NCBI RefSeq assembly: GCF_000478605.2 | Contig: NZ_ASHX02000001.1 | Location: 992,001 to 1,056,000, forward strand | From: Streptomyces thermolilacinus SPC6 | Lineage (GTDB): Bacteria > Actinomycetota > Actinomycetes > Streptomycetales > Streptomycetaceae | Direction of reading: 5' to 3' | Length of the DNA stretch: 64,000 nucleotides | Shown here: piece by piece, positions 1 to 7,088 of the stretch | Numbering within the stretch: position 1 is the first letter of the stretch | Layout of the letters: every line of letters starts with the position of its first letter | Notes under the pieces: model-generated | What the model saw: only the letters and a program-made list of their open reading frames with translations | Databases searched by the model: none | Told to the model about the DNA's origin: nothing | Translations under genes and position numbers: made by a program

Positions 1-1
1 C

Positions 2-1906
2 TGGTGCGCGGACGGTGGAGGGCTGCTCGTCGACGGACTGGTGGTGCAACCGGACACGCGCGGGGGCGTGTTCTCGCAGCAGGGGACGGCGCTCGTCGGC
101 GCGGTGGTGAACCTGTCCGGACCGTTCGCCCCGGAGCGGTTGTCGGCGGACCGGGCCTTGATCCTGGACGATGTGCGCGACACCGTCAGGGACTTGCTGG
201 CGGGAGCGGTCGACCACCTCCTGAAGGGGCGGCTCCTCCACTTCAGCTGGCTGTCCAAGGTGACCAAGGCGAGCGAGGCGCTGGCGGACCTCGTCGTGGA
301 GCGCTGCATCGCGGTGGGCCGGGAGATCCCCGGCGGTCCCCCCGCCGGGACCGCCCGGACGGGTTTTCTCCCCGACGACGTCCAGCTCCTCTTCCCTGAC
401 CTCCGGGCTGCCTCCGCGTGGCAAAAGACCAGCGACGCCAAGCAGGTGCCCGATCATCTCCTCCTCTGGCGGCTGATCGCGCACCGGTCCGAGCCGGCCT
501 GGGGAGAGCTGCTGCGGGTCTGCCCGGACCTGGCCGCCGCCGGGGAGGTGGCGCCCGCCCTGCCGTCCGACGGCAGCATCCTGCAGATCGACGGATTCGG
601 CGATGCCCTCAAAACCAAGCAGCTTGAGGGTATCGCCGCCGAACTGGGCCGGTCCCCGCGCGCGGTCGCCCTGCGCGCCGCCGCCCTCGGCCTGTACGGC
701 GGGCCCTGCGACGAGTGGCCCGACCACCGTCCCGTGAGGAGGCAACCCGGCAGGATGCCGCTCAGGGGCCGCCACCGCAGACGCGTCACCCCGAGCCTTC
801 TCATCCGGACCGCCCTTGAGGAGGGACAGTCGCCGGACGCGCTGGCGTCCCGGTGGCGCGGGGCCGGGATCGACGTGCCGGACGTGATCCTGACCACGGC
901 GCGTGCAGGTGCGGCGGACGACGTCCTGGGCCCCTACCTGCGTGCCGCACCGCACGCGTGGTTCGAGCCCGGCGCGCAGGTCCCGCCCGGGCTGCTGGTC
1001 GCCCTCTCTTTCGAACTCGACCGGCCTTTGTCCGATCTGTGCCCTCGGCTGCGGGCCTGCGGGATCTCCGCTGACCCGTCCGTGCTTCCGGACCCGCCCT
1101 TGAACGGGCTCGCGCAGGCCCTGAGCGAGTGGATGGGCGGCATGGCCCCGTGGCTGGACCCCGGGAAGCCGGTCCCGCCCTCCCACGTACTGCTGGCCGC
1201 CCAGGAACTGGGGGTCACGCCGCGGGAAGCCGCCGCATGGTTCGAACAGCTGGGCTTCCATCCGCCACGGACCCTCCCGGACGAGACGGTGTCCCACGAT
1301 CTGGACATCCTGACGCCGCCGGACGATTCAGGGCCCCTGCGTCCCCCTCCCCTGCGACCGGGGGAGCCGGTCCCATATACGCACCTTCTGGCGGTCGCCG
1401 CGCGCGAGGGACTCGACCCGGCGGCGGTCGCCTCCCGCATGAGGGCGTACGGCCTGTCGGCCCCCGAGCTGAACCCCGCGCCGTTGTCGGGCCTGGACGG
1501 CATGCTGCTCGCGCCGACGGGTCCGCTGGACTGGCGGGGCCTGCCGTCGAACACACCCGTCCCGTTCGCCCGGATCGTGGCGGCCGCCGGCCGGCTGCTG
1601 GTCCCACCGGCGCGGATCGCGGCCCGGCTGGCGGAGCACGGCATCGCCAGCTCGTGCGCCGATCTGCCCGAGGGGCTGTCGTACGAGCGTGCGTCCCTGC
1701 TCGTCGCGAGAAGCCTGCCGCCCGCCAGCCAGCCCTACCGCCTGCAGGGGCTGCTCGAACAGGCCCGCGCCCTCGGCGAGCCCGTCGACCGCGTCCACCG
1801 CTGGCTGGTCGCCCTCGGCGTCGACGTCGTGGACCCGGCCGAGGCCGTCCGCGCCGCCCTCCCCCTCATCCCCCGCGCCCAGGCGCCCGCCCCCGGCCGG
1901 CAGTGA
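2..1906 (+). CDS. 3' part of a large Hsp90-like / wHTH-repeat protein (5' end outside window)
   Basis: The frame is open from the first bases of the window, so this is a C-terminal fragment of at least 634 residues; an internal GTG at 41 is not needed as a start. The first ~100 residues (nt 2-310), with the GLLVDG and VVNLSGP stretches, look like the region following an Hsp90-type (GHKL) ATPase domain. From nt ~620 to 1880 there is a tandem series of about seven degenerate units of 57-67 residues, each starting with a helix like TPSLLIRTA, PPGLLVALS, PPSHVLLAA, PYTHLLAVA or PFARIVAAA and ending in a LxxxGI/GL segment; these resemble small winged-HTH-like repeats. Proteins with an Hsp90-like ATPase followed by many such repeats are known in Streptomyces and have been discussed as biological-conflict effectors. 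The molecular role is unknown. Repeats are seen directly; the Hsp90 part is inferred from a short stretch. Confidence 0.7.
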   Translation, partial: WCADGGGLLVDGLVVQPDTRGGVFSQQGTALVGAVVNLSGPFAPERLSADRALILDDVRDTVRDLLAGAVDHLLKGRLLHFSWLSKVTKASEALADLVVERCIAVGREIPGGPPAGTARTGFLPDDVQLLFPDLRAASAWQKTSDAKQVPDHLLLWRLIAHRSEPAWGELLRVCPDLAAAGEVAPALPSDGSILQIDGFGDALKTKQLEGIAAELGRSPRAVALRAAALGLYGGPCDEWPDHRPVRRQPGRMPLRGRHRRRVTPSLLIRTALEEGQSPDALASRWRGAGIDVPDVILTTARAGAADDVLGPYLRAAPHAWFEPGAQVPPGLLVALSFELDRPLSDLCPRLRACGISADPSVLPDPPLNGLAQALSEWMGGMAPWLDPGKPVPPSHVLLAAQELGVTPREAAAWFEQLGFHPPRTLPDETVSHDLDILTPPDDSGPLRPPPLRPGEPVPYTHLLAVAAREGLDPAAVASRMRAYGLSAPELNPAPLSGLDGMLLAPTGPLDWRGLPSNTPVPFARIVAAAGRLLVPPARIAARLAEHGIASSCADLPEGLSYERASLLVARSLPPASQPYRLQGLLEQARALGEPVDRVHRWLVALGVDVVDPAEAVRAALPLIPRAQAPAPGRQ

Positions 1907-1952
1907 TGATCACACTGGCCAGAATCCGACACCCCGTGGTTCCCTGGCCCGC

Positions 1953-2525
1953 ATGAGCAGCATCGACGTCACCACCTGGTACCTGGAGCAGACCTCCCCC
2001 GACGACCTGCGGCCCGCCGCCGCGCCCGAGGGGGACGACGTGCGGATCGTCCGGGCCGAGGTGCCGTCACCCGAGTTCAGCCGGTTCCTGTACTGCGCCG
2101 TGGGCGGCGACGTGTCGTGGGTGGACCGGCTGGGACTGTCGTACGCGCAGTGGCGGGAGATCCTGGAGCGGCCGGGCGTCGAGACGTGGGTGGCGTACGA
2201 GAAGGGGACACCGGCCGGTTTCATCGAGCTGGACCCGCAGGACGAGGGCGTCGTGGAGATCATGTACTTCGGGCTGATCCCGGCGTTCCGGGGGCGGCGC
2301 ATCGGCGGGCACCTGCTGTCGTACGGCACCGCCCGCGCCTGGGACCTGGCCGACCGGTGGCCGGGCCGTGCGCGCACCAAGCGGGTCCGGCTGAACACCT
2401 GCTCCCTCGACGGTGAGCACGCCCTCGCCAACTACCAGCGGCGCGGCTTCCGCCTGTACGACACGCGTGTCGCGGCCAAGCCGGCCGTCGGGACGCCGGG
2501 GCCCTGGCCGGGCGCGTTCGCCTGA
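1953..2525 (+). CDS. GNAT family N-acetyltransferase
   Basis: A 190-residue protein predicted to transfer an acetyl group from acetyl-CoA to an unknown amine. The acetyl-CoA binding motif is seen as IPAFRGRRIGGHLL (about residues 109-122), preceded by the beta strand VVEIMYFGL and followed by the C-terminal NYQRRGFRLYDTR strand-turn typical of the fold. The frame is also open upstream into the preceding gene, but the ATG at 1953 gives the usual GNAT length and N-terminus; no good ribosome binding site precedes it, so translation may be leaderless. It lies 46 bp after the wHTH-repeat gene, transcribed the same way, and is followed by the sulfur operon control region. The substrate cannot be told from sequence. 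Confidence 0.85.
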   Translation: MSSIDVTTWYLEQTSPDDLRPAAAPEGDDVRIVRAEVPSPEFSRFLYCAVGGDVSWVDRLGLSYAQWREILERPGVETWVAYEKGTPAGFIELDPQDEGVVEIMYFGLIPAFRGRRIGGHLLSYGTARAWDLADRWPGRARTKRVRLNTCSLDGEHALANYQRRGFRLYDTRVAAKPAVGTPGPWPGAFA

Positions 2526-2572
2526 GCCACCCGCGCGAAGGACGGCCCGGCGAAAGTGACCGGCGCCACACT

Positions 2573-2628
2573 TGTCCACCATGTGGGACACTTTCGTCCG
2601 CGATATGGACGAAGGTGGACTGAGTCCA
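2573..2628. promoter_or_regulatory. Cluster of three operator-like inverted repeats upstream of the sulfur operon
   Basis: Three adjacent dyads share GTCC/GGAC half sites: TGTCC..GGACA at 2573-2590, TTCGTCC-N7-GGACGAA at 2593-2613 (perfect 7-bp arms) and TGGACT-G-AGTCCA at 2616-2628 (perfect 13-nt palindrome). They lie just before the leader peptide and about 240-290 bp before sulfite reductase. The dyads are seen directly; that they bind a sulfur regulator is inference. Confidence 0.5.
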
Positions 2629-2651
2629 AACTCCCGTGACACGCTTCCGTC

Positions 2652-2735
2652 ATGTCTCGAGCTGGAATTGCCTTGGTGAGTCGGCGGCACGTCGACCTCG
2701 GCCGCATGTCCAGCGCCATGTGTCCGGCGAGCTGA
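2652..2735 (+). CDS. Putative leader peptide of the sulfate-reduction operon
   Basis: A 27-codon ORF reading MSRAGIALVSRRHVDLGRMS then SAMCPAS. The core RRHVDLxRxSSxxC matches the short 'putative leader peptide' ORFs that in Streptomyces sit upstream of sulfur and cysteine metabolism genes. A cysteine codon lies four codons from the stop, and a strong hairpin (2778-2819) lies 42 bp downstream, before the sulfite reductase start at 2862. This suggests that translation of the leader senses cysteine or Cys-tRNA and controls the operon. No clear Shine-Dalgarno precedes the ATG, so the transcript may be leaderless. The peptide match is by pattern; the mechanism is inference. Confidence 0.8.
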   Translation: MSRAGIALVSRRHVDLGRMSSAMCPAS

Positions 2736-2777
2736 GCGAACCCAGCACCCGCCGCGATCCCCCTTTCTGAACCCACC

Positions 2778-2819
2778 GCGCAATGTCGCGCAGGAGCTCA
2801 CTCCTGCGCGACATTGCGC
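2778..2819 (+). promoter_or_regulatory. 19-bp perfect stem-loop between leader peptide and sulfite reductase
   Basis: Arms 2778-2796 and 2801-2819 are perfectly complementary over 19 bp with a CTCA loop. No T-run follows, and it is 42 bp upstream of the sulfite reductase start, so it may be an attenuator or translational control element coupled to the leader peptide, or a DNA operator. The structure is certain from sequence; the role is inferred. Confidence 0.65.
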
Positions 2820-2861
2820 AGGTCAGAGCCGCCCTCCTGCAGTCCCGAAGGACGTATAGCC

Positions 2862-4559
2862 ATGGCCGCCACCCCGGAAAAGCCCGCACCCGCCACGCCC
2901 CGCCGCAAGCCGGGGCGCCACCGTGGCGAGGGCCAGTGGGCCAGGGGCCACTTCACGCCCCTCAACGGCAATGAGCAGTTCAAGAAGGACGATGACGGTC
3001 TCAATGTGCGGACACGTATTGAGACGATCTACTCGAAGGCCGGATTCGACTCCATCGACCCCAACGACCTGCGCGGGCGCATGCGCTGGTGGGGTCTCTA
3101 CACCCAGCGCCGCCCCGGGATCGACGGCGGCAAGACGGCCGTCCTGGAGCCGGAGGAGCTGGACGACGAGTTCTTCATGCTGCGGGTCCGCATCGACGGC
3201 GGCCGTCTGACGACCCGCCAGCTGCGGGTCATCGGTGAGATCTCCCAGGAGTTCGCCCGGGGCACCGCCGACATCACGGACCGGCAGAACATCCAGTACC
3301 ACTGGATCCGCATCGAGGACGTGCCCGAGATCTGGCGCCGCCTGGAAGAGGTCGGCCTGTCCACGACGGAGGCGTGCGGGGACACCCCGCGCGTCATCAT
3401 CGGCTCCCCCGTGGCCGGGATCGCCGAGGACGAGATCGTGGACGGCACGCCCGCCGTCGAGGAGATCCACCGCCGGATCATCGGCAACAAGGACTTCTCC
3501 AACCTGCCGCGCAAGTTCAAGTCCGCGATCTCGGGCTCGCCGCTGCTCGACGTGGCGCACGAGATCAACGACGTGGCGTTCGTGGGCGTGGAGCACCCGG
3601 AGCACGGGCCCGGCTTCGACCTGTGGGTGGGCGGCGGCCTGTCCACCAACCCGAAGATCGGTGTCCGGCTCGGCGCCTGGGTCCCGCTGGACGAGGTCCC
3701 GGACGTGTTCACCGGCGTCATCTCCATCTTCCGCGACTACGGCTACCGGCGGCTGCGCAACCGCGCCCGGCTGAAGTTCCTCGTCGCCGACTGGGGCGCC
3801 GAGAAGTTCCGCCAGGTCCTGGAGGACGAGTACCTGAAGCGCGAGCTGGTCGACGGCCCCGCCCCCGCGCAGCCCGTTCAGCAGTGGCGCGACCACGTGG
3901 GCGTCCACCGCCAGAAGGACGGCCGCTTCTACGTGGGCTTCGCCCCGCGCGTCGGCCGCGTGGACGGCGCCACCCTCACCAAGATCGCCGAGGTGGCGGA
4001 GGCGCACGGCTCCGGCCGGGTCCGCACCACCGTCGAGCAGAAGATGATCGTCCTCGACGTCGAGGAGGCGCAGGTCCCCTCGCTGGTCGCGGCACTGGAG
4101 TCGCTGGACCTGCGGGTGAACCCGTCGCCGTTCCGGCGCGGCACCATGGCGTGCACCGGCATCGAGTTCTGCAAGCTGGCCATCGTCGAAACGAAGGCGC
4201 GCGGCTCCTCCCTGATCGACGAGCTGGAGCGCCGCCTGCCCGACTTCGACGAGCCGATCACCATCAACCTCAACGGCTGCCCCAACGCCTGCGCCCGTAT
4301 CCAGGTGGCGGACATCGGTCTCAAGGGGCAGCTGGTCCTGGACGACGAGGGCCGCCAGGTCGAGGGCTACCAGGTCCACCTGGGCGGCGCGCTCGGCCTG
4401 GAGGCGGGCTTCGGCCGCAAGGTGCGCGGTCTGAAGGTGACCTCCGCCGAGCTGCCCGACTACATCGAGCGCGTCCTCGCCCGCTACCAGGCGGAGCGCG
4501 AGGACGGCGAGCGCTTCGCCACCTGGGCCGCGCGCGCCGACGAGGAGGCTCTGTCGTGA
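2862..4559 (+). CDS. sir: Ferredoxin-type sulfite reductase (nitrite/sulfite reductase family)
   Basis: 565 residues; six-electron reduction of sulfite to sulfide in assimilatory sulfate reduction, using siroheme and a [4Fe-4S] cluster, cytosolic. Two ferredoxin-like half-domains each followed by a sirohaem-binding domain are expected. The N-terminal substrate region contains TDRQNIQYHWIRIED, and the cluster/sirohaem ligands are seen as CTGIEFC (C-x5-C) and NGCPNAC (C-x3-C) in the C-terminal half. The ATG at 2862 was chosen over the in-frame GTG at 2814 because it has a GAAGGA ribosome site 8-15 bp upstream and lies beyond the hairpin, which the GTG would translate through. First structural gene of the sulfur operon; a sirohydrochlorin chelatase for its cofactor ends the operon at 12508. 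Nitrite as substrate cannot be excluded, but the context favours sulfite. Confidence 0.96.
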   Translation: MAATPEKPAPATPRRKPGRHRGEGQWARGHFTPLNGNEQFKKDDDGLNVRTRIETIYSKAGFDSIDPNDLRGRMRWWGLYTQRRPGIDGGKTAVLEPEELDDEFFMLRVRIDGGRLTTRQLRVIGEISQEFARGTADITDRQNIQYHWIRIEDVPEIWRRLEEVGLSTTEACGDTPRVIIGSPVAGIAEDEIVDGTPAVEEIHRRIIGNKDFSNLPRKFKSAISGSPLLDVAHEINDVAFVGVEHPEHGPGFDLWVGGGLSTNPKIGVRLGAWVPLDEVPDVFTGVISIFRDYGYRRLRNRARLKFLVADWGAEKFRQVLEDEYLKRELVDGPAPAQPVQQWRDHVGVHRQKDGRFYVGFAPRVGRVDGATLTKIAEVAEAHGSGRVRTTVEQKMIVLDVEEAQVPSLVAALESLDLRVNPSPFRRGTMACTGIEFCKLAIVETKARGSSLIDELERRLPDFDEPITINLNGCPNACARIQVADIGLKGQLVLDDEGRQVEGYQVHLGGALGLEAGFGRKVRGLKVTSAELPDYIERVLARYQAEREDGERFATWAARADEEALS

Positions 4560-4714
4560 CTGTGGCGAGTGAGCCGAAGGGGCGCGCCTCCGTCGAAAGG
4601 GAGGCCGCGCGCAGGACGCGAGGAACGAGCGGCCGAGCACGACCGACCGTCGATGGAGGCTTGAGCGCCCCGGAGGCGAACCGAGCCCTCGAAGAAGGGG
4701 AGGCTCTGTCGTGA
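4544..4714. repeat. Intergenic element flanked by 16-bp direct repeats of the sir 3' end
   Basis: The last 16 bp of sulfite reductase (GGAGGCTCTGTCGTGA, 4544-4559) recur exactly at 4699-4714, where they also provide the GTG start of the next gene. The ~139 bp between is rich in short imperfect palindromes (for example GCGCGCCTCC/GGAGGCCGCGC near 4582-4612) and looks like a Streptomyces intergenic repeat. It breaks what would otherwise be a GTGA overlap of sir and the zinc-ribbon gene. The duplication is certain; insertion with target duplication is inferred. Confidence 0.65.
4556..4714 (+). CDS. Possible 52-codon ORF inside the inserted repeat
   Basis: A GTG overlapping the sir stop (4556) opens 52 codons ending at 4714, with no recognisable domain and an Arg/Glu/Ala-rich composition. 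The C-terminal residues GEALS copy those of sir because of the 16-bp duplication. It may keep ribosomes moving between sir and the zinc-ribbon gene (translational bridging), or be chance. I lean to no independent function. Confidence 0.25.
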   Translation: MTVASEPKGRASVEREAARRTRGTSGRARPTVDGGLSAPEANRALEEGEALS

Positions 4715-4890
4715 GTGAGCGTGCCGCCCCGTTCTACTGCCCGTACTGCGGTGACGAGGACCTGCGCCCGGCCGAGCAGGGGCACGGGGCCTGGGAGTGC
4801 GGGGCCTGCAATCGAGCCTTCCAGCTGAAGTTCCTGGGCCTGCTGGCCCGGGGCCTCCAGCGCCATGACAGCGGAGGGGACCCGACATGA
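4711..4890 (+). CDS. Small zinc-ribbon protein of the sulfur operon
   Basis: A 59-residue protein starting at GTG 4711 and overlapping cysH (ATGA, 4887-4890). It carries two CxxC pairs, CPYC (residues 10-13) and CGAC (30-33), spaced as in a rubredoxin-like zinc ribbon or a small iron-sulfur knot, followed by a hydrophobic helix with KFLGLLARGL. A small Cys-rich protein between sulfite reductase and APS reductase is conserved in Streptomyces. The role is unproven: electron transfer, cluster handling or redox sensing for the neighbouring Fe-S enzymes are all possible. Its location and overlap argue strongly that it is translated. Confidence 0.85.
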   Translation: MSERAAPFYCPYCGDEDLRPAEQGHGAWECGACNRAFQLKFLGLLARGLQRHDSGGDPT

Positions 4891-5588
4891 CCGTCACGGA
4901 GACCGACGACGAGCTCAAGGCGCTCGCCGAGCGCGCCGGCCGGGAGCTGGAGGACGCCCCGGCGCTCGACATCCTGAAGTGGGCCGCCGACACGTTCGGC
5001 GACCGCTTCTGCGTCACGTCCTCCATGGAGGACGCCGTCGTCGCGCACCTCGCGTCGCGCGTCTTCCCCGGCGTGGACGTGGTGTTCCTCGACACCGGCT
5101 ACCACTTCCCCGAGACGATCGGCACGCGCGACGCGGTCGCCGCCGTGATGGACGTCAACGTCATCACGCTGACGCCGCGCCAGACCGTCGCCGAGCAGGA
5201 CGCCGAGTACGGGCCGAGGCTGCACGACCGGAACCCGGACCTGTGCTGCGCGCTGCGCAAGGTCAAGCCGCTCGAGGAGGGCCTGACGAAGTACGCGGCG
5301 TGGGCGACCGGGCTGCGCCGCGACGAGTCCCCGACCCGGGCGAACACCCCCGTCGTCGGCTGGGACGCGCGGCGCCGGAAGGTGAAGGTGTCGCCGATCG
5401 CCCGGTGGACGCAGGACGACGTGGACGCGTACGTCGCCGAGCACGGCGTCCTCACCAACCCGCTGCTGATGGACGGTTACGCCTCCGTCGGCTGCGCCCC
5501 CTGCACGCGCCGCGTGCTGGAGGGCGAGGACGCGCGCGCCGGCCGCTGGGCGGGCCGCGCCAAGACGGAGTGCGGGCTGCACGCATGA
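4887..5588 (+). CDS. cysH: Phosphoadenylyl/adenylyl-sulfate reductase
   Basis: 233 residues; reduces activated sulfate to sulfite with thioredoxin. The PP-loop appears as VTSSMEDAVVAH (residues ~32-43). CCALRKVKPL together with CAPC near residue 207-210 gives the CC...CxxC signature of [4Fe-4S] enzymes that act on APS rather than PAPS, and the catalytic cysteine is in the C-terminal ECGLH. So biochemically it is most likely an APS reductase, although the family name is often PAPS reductase. Start ATG overlaps the zinc-ribbon stop; end overlaps the next gene region. Product sulfite is the substrate of the reductase at 2862. Confidence 0.95.
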   Translation: MTVTETDDELKALAERAGRELEDAPALDILKWAADTFGDRFCVTSSMEDAVVAHLASRVFPGVDVVFLDTGYHFPETIGTRDAVAAVMDVNVITLTPRQTVAEQDAEYGPRLHDRNPDLCCALRKVKPLEEGLTKYAAWATGLRRDESPTRANTPVVGWDARRRKVKVSPIARWTQDDVDAYVAEHGVLTNPLLMDGYASVGCAPCTRRVLEGEDARAGRWAGRAKTECGLHA

Positions 5589-5617
5589 CGAACGACCACT
5601 CTTCTTTGGAGAAGCAC

Positions 5618-6151
5618 GTGACTGGGGCCACCATCTGGCTCACCGGTCTGCCGAGCGCCGGCAAGACCACCATCGCGTACGAGCTCGCGGCCCGGCTGCG
5701 CGCCGAGGGCCACCGCGTGGAGGTGCTCGACGGCGACGAGATCCGCGAGTTCCTGTCGGCGGGCCTCGGCTTCAGCCGCGAGGACCGGCACACGAACGTG
5801 CAGCGCATCGGCTTCGTCGCCGAGCTGCTCGCGTCGAACGGCGTGAAGGTCCTCGTGCCGGTCATCGCCCCGTACGCCGACAGCCGCGAGGCCGTCCGCA
5901 AGCGGCACCAGCAGGAGGGCACCGCGTACCTGGAGGTGCATGTGGCCACGCCGGTCGAGGTGTGCTCCGTACGCGATGTGAAGGGGCTGTACGCCAAGCA
6001 GGCGGCGGGTGAGATCAGCGGCCTGACCGGGGTCGACGACCCGTACGAGGAGCCGGAGAGCCCGGACCTGCGGATCGAGTCCCACCAGCAGACGGTGGCC
6101 GAGTCCGCGCAGGCGCTGCACGCGCTGCTGACCGAGAGGGGCCTGGCGTGA
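5618..6151 (+). CDS. cysC: Adenylyl-sulfate (APS) kinase
   Basis: About 177 residues; ATP-dependent 3'-phosphorylation of APS to PAPS. Walker A is GLPSAGKT near the N-terminus, followed by DGDEIREFLSAGLGFSREDR, a typical APS kinase substrate segment. I chose the GTG at 5618, which has GGAGAAG immediately upstream; an ATG at 5585 overlapping the cysH stop would add 11 residues that homologues usually lack. Ends in a GTGA overlap with cysD. Since CysH here looks APS-specific, the PAPS made may serve sulfotransferases rather than the reduction route. Confidence 0.92.
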   Translation: MTGATIWLTGLPSAGKTTIAYELAARLRAEGHRVEVLDGDEIREFLSAGLGFSREDRHTNVQRIGFVAELLASNGVKVLVPVIAPYADSREAVRKRHQQEGTAYLEVHVATPVEVCSVRDVKGLYAKQAAGEISGLTGVDDPYEEPESPDLRIESHQQTVAESAQALHALLTERGLA

Positions 6152-7086
6152 CCACGACGATCAAGGCGGTGGAGGAGCAGCAGGACAGCCCGTTCGCGCT
6201 GTCGCACCTCGACGCGCTGGAGTCCGAGGCCGTCCACATCTTCCGCGAGGTGGCGGGCGAGTTCGAGCGGCCGGTGATCCTGTTCTCCGGCGGCAAGGAC
6301 TCCATCGTGATGCTGCATCTGGCACTGAAGGCGTTCGCGCCCGCGCCGGTGCCGTTCACGCTGCTCCACGTGGACACGGGGCACAACTTCCCCGAGGTCA
6401 TCGAGTACCGCGACCGGACGGTGGCCCGGCACAACCTGCGGCTGCACGTGGCGTCCGTCCAGGACTACATCGACCGGGGCGTCCTCAGGGAGCGCCCGGA
6501 CGGCACCCGCAACCCGCTCCAGACCGTGCCGCTGACGGAGGCCATCCAGCAGCACCGGTTCGACGCGGTGTTCGGCGGCGGGCGGCGCGACGAGGAGAAG
6601 GCCCGCGCCAAGGAGCGGGTGTTCTCGCTGCGCGACGAGTTCTCCCAGTGGGACCCGCGCCGCCAGCGGCCCGAGCTGTGGCAGCTGTACAACGGGCGGC
6701 ACGCGCCGGGCGAGCACGTGCGGGTGTTCCCGCTGTCGAACTGGACCGAGCTGGACGTGTGGCAGTACATCGCCCGCGAGGGTATCGAGCTGCCCGAGAT
6801 CTACTTCGCGCACGAGCGTGAGGTGTTCGCCCGCAACGGCATGTGGCTCACGGCCGGTGAGTGGGGCGGGCCCAAGGAGGGCGAGACCGTCGAGAAGCGG
6901 CTCATCCGCTACCGCACGGTCGGTGACATGTCCTGCACCGGTGCCGTCGACTCCGACGCCACCACGCTCGACGCCGTGATCGCCGAGATCGCCGCGTCCC
7001 GGCTGACCGAGCGGGGCGCCACCCGCGCCGACGACAAGCTGTCCGAGGCCGCGATGGAAGACCGCAAGCGCGAAGGGTACTTCTAG
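6148..7086 (+). CDS. cysD: Sulfate adenylyltransferase subunit 2
   Basis: 312 residues; with CysN forms ATP sulfurylase, making APS from ATP and sulfate in the cytosol. PP-loop motif FSGGKDSIVMLHLA (residues ~49-62), then HVDTGHNFPEVIEYRD, GGGRRDEEKARAKER and the C-terminal CTGAVDSDATT region, all standard for CysD. Start GTG overlaps the cysC stop by 4 bp; cysN begins 2 bp after the stop, so translation is coupled. Confidence 0.97.
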   Translation: MTTTIKAVEEQQDSPFALSHLDALESEAVHIFREVAGEFERPVILFSGGKDSIVMLHLALKAFAPAPVPFTLLHVDTGHNFPEVIEYRDRTVARHNLRLHVASVQDYIDRGVLRERPDGTRNPLQTVPLTEAIQQHRFDAVFGGGRRDEEKARAKERVFSLRDEFSQWDPRRQRPELWQLYNGRHAPGEHVRVFPLSNWTELDVWQYIAREGIELPEIYFAHEREVFARNGMWLTAGEWGGPKEGETVEKRLIRYRTVGDMSCTGAVDSDATTLDAVIAEIAASRLTERGATRADDKLSEAAMEDRKREGYF

Positions 7087-7088
7087 AC

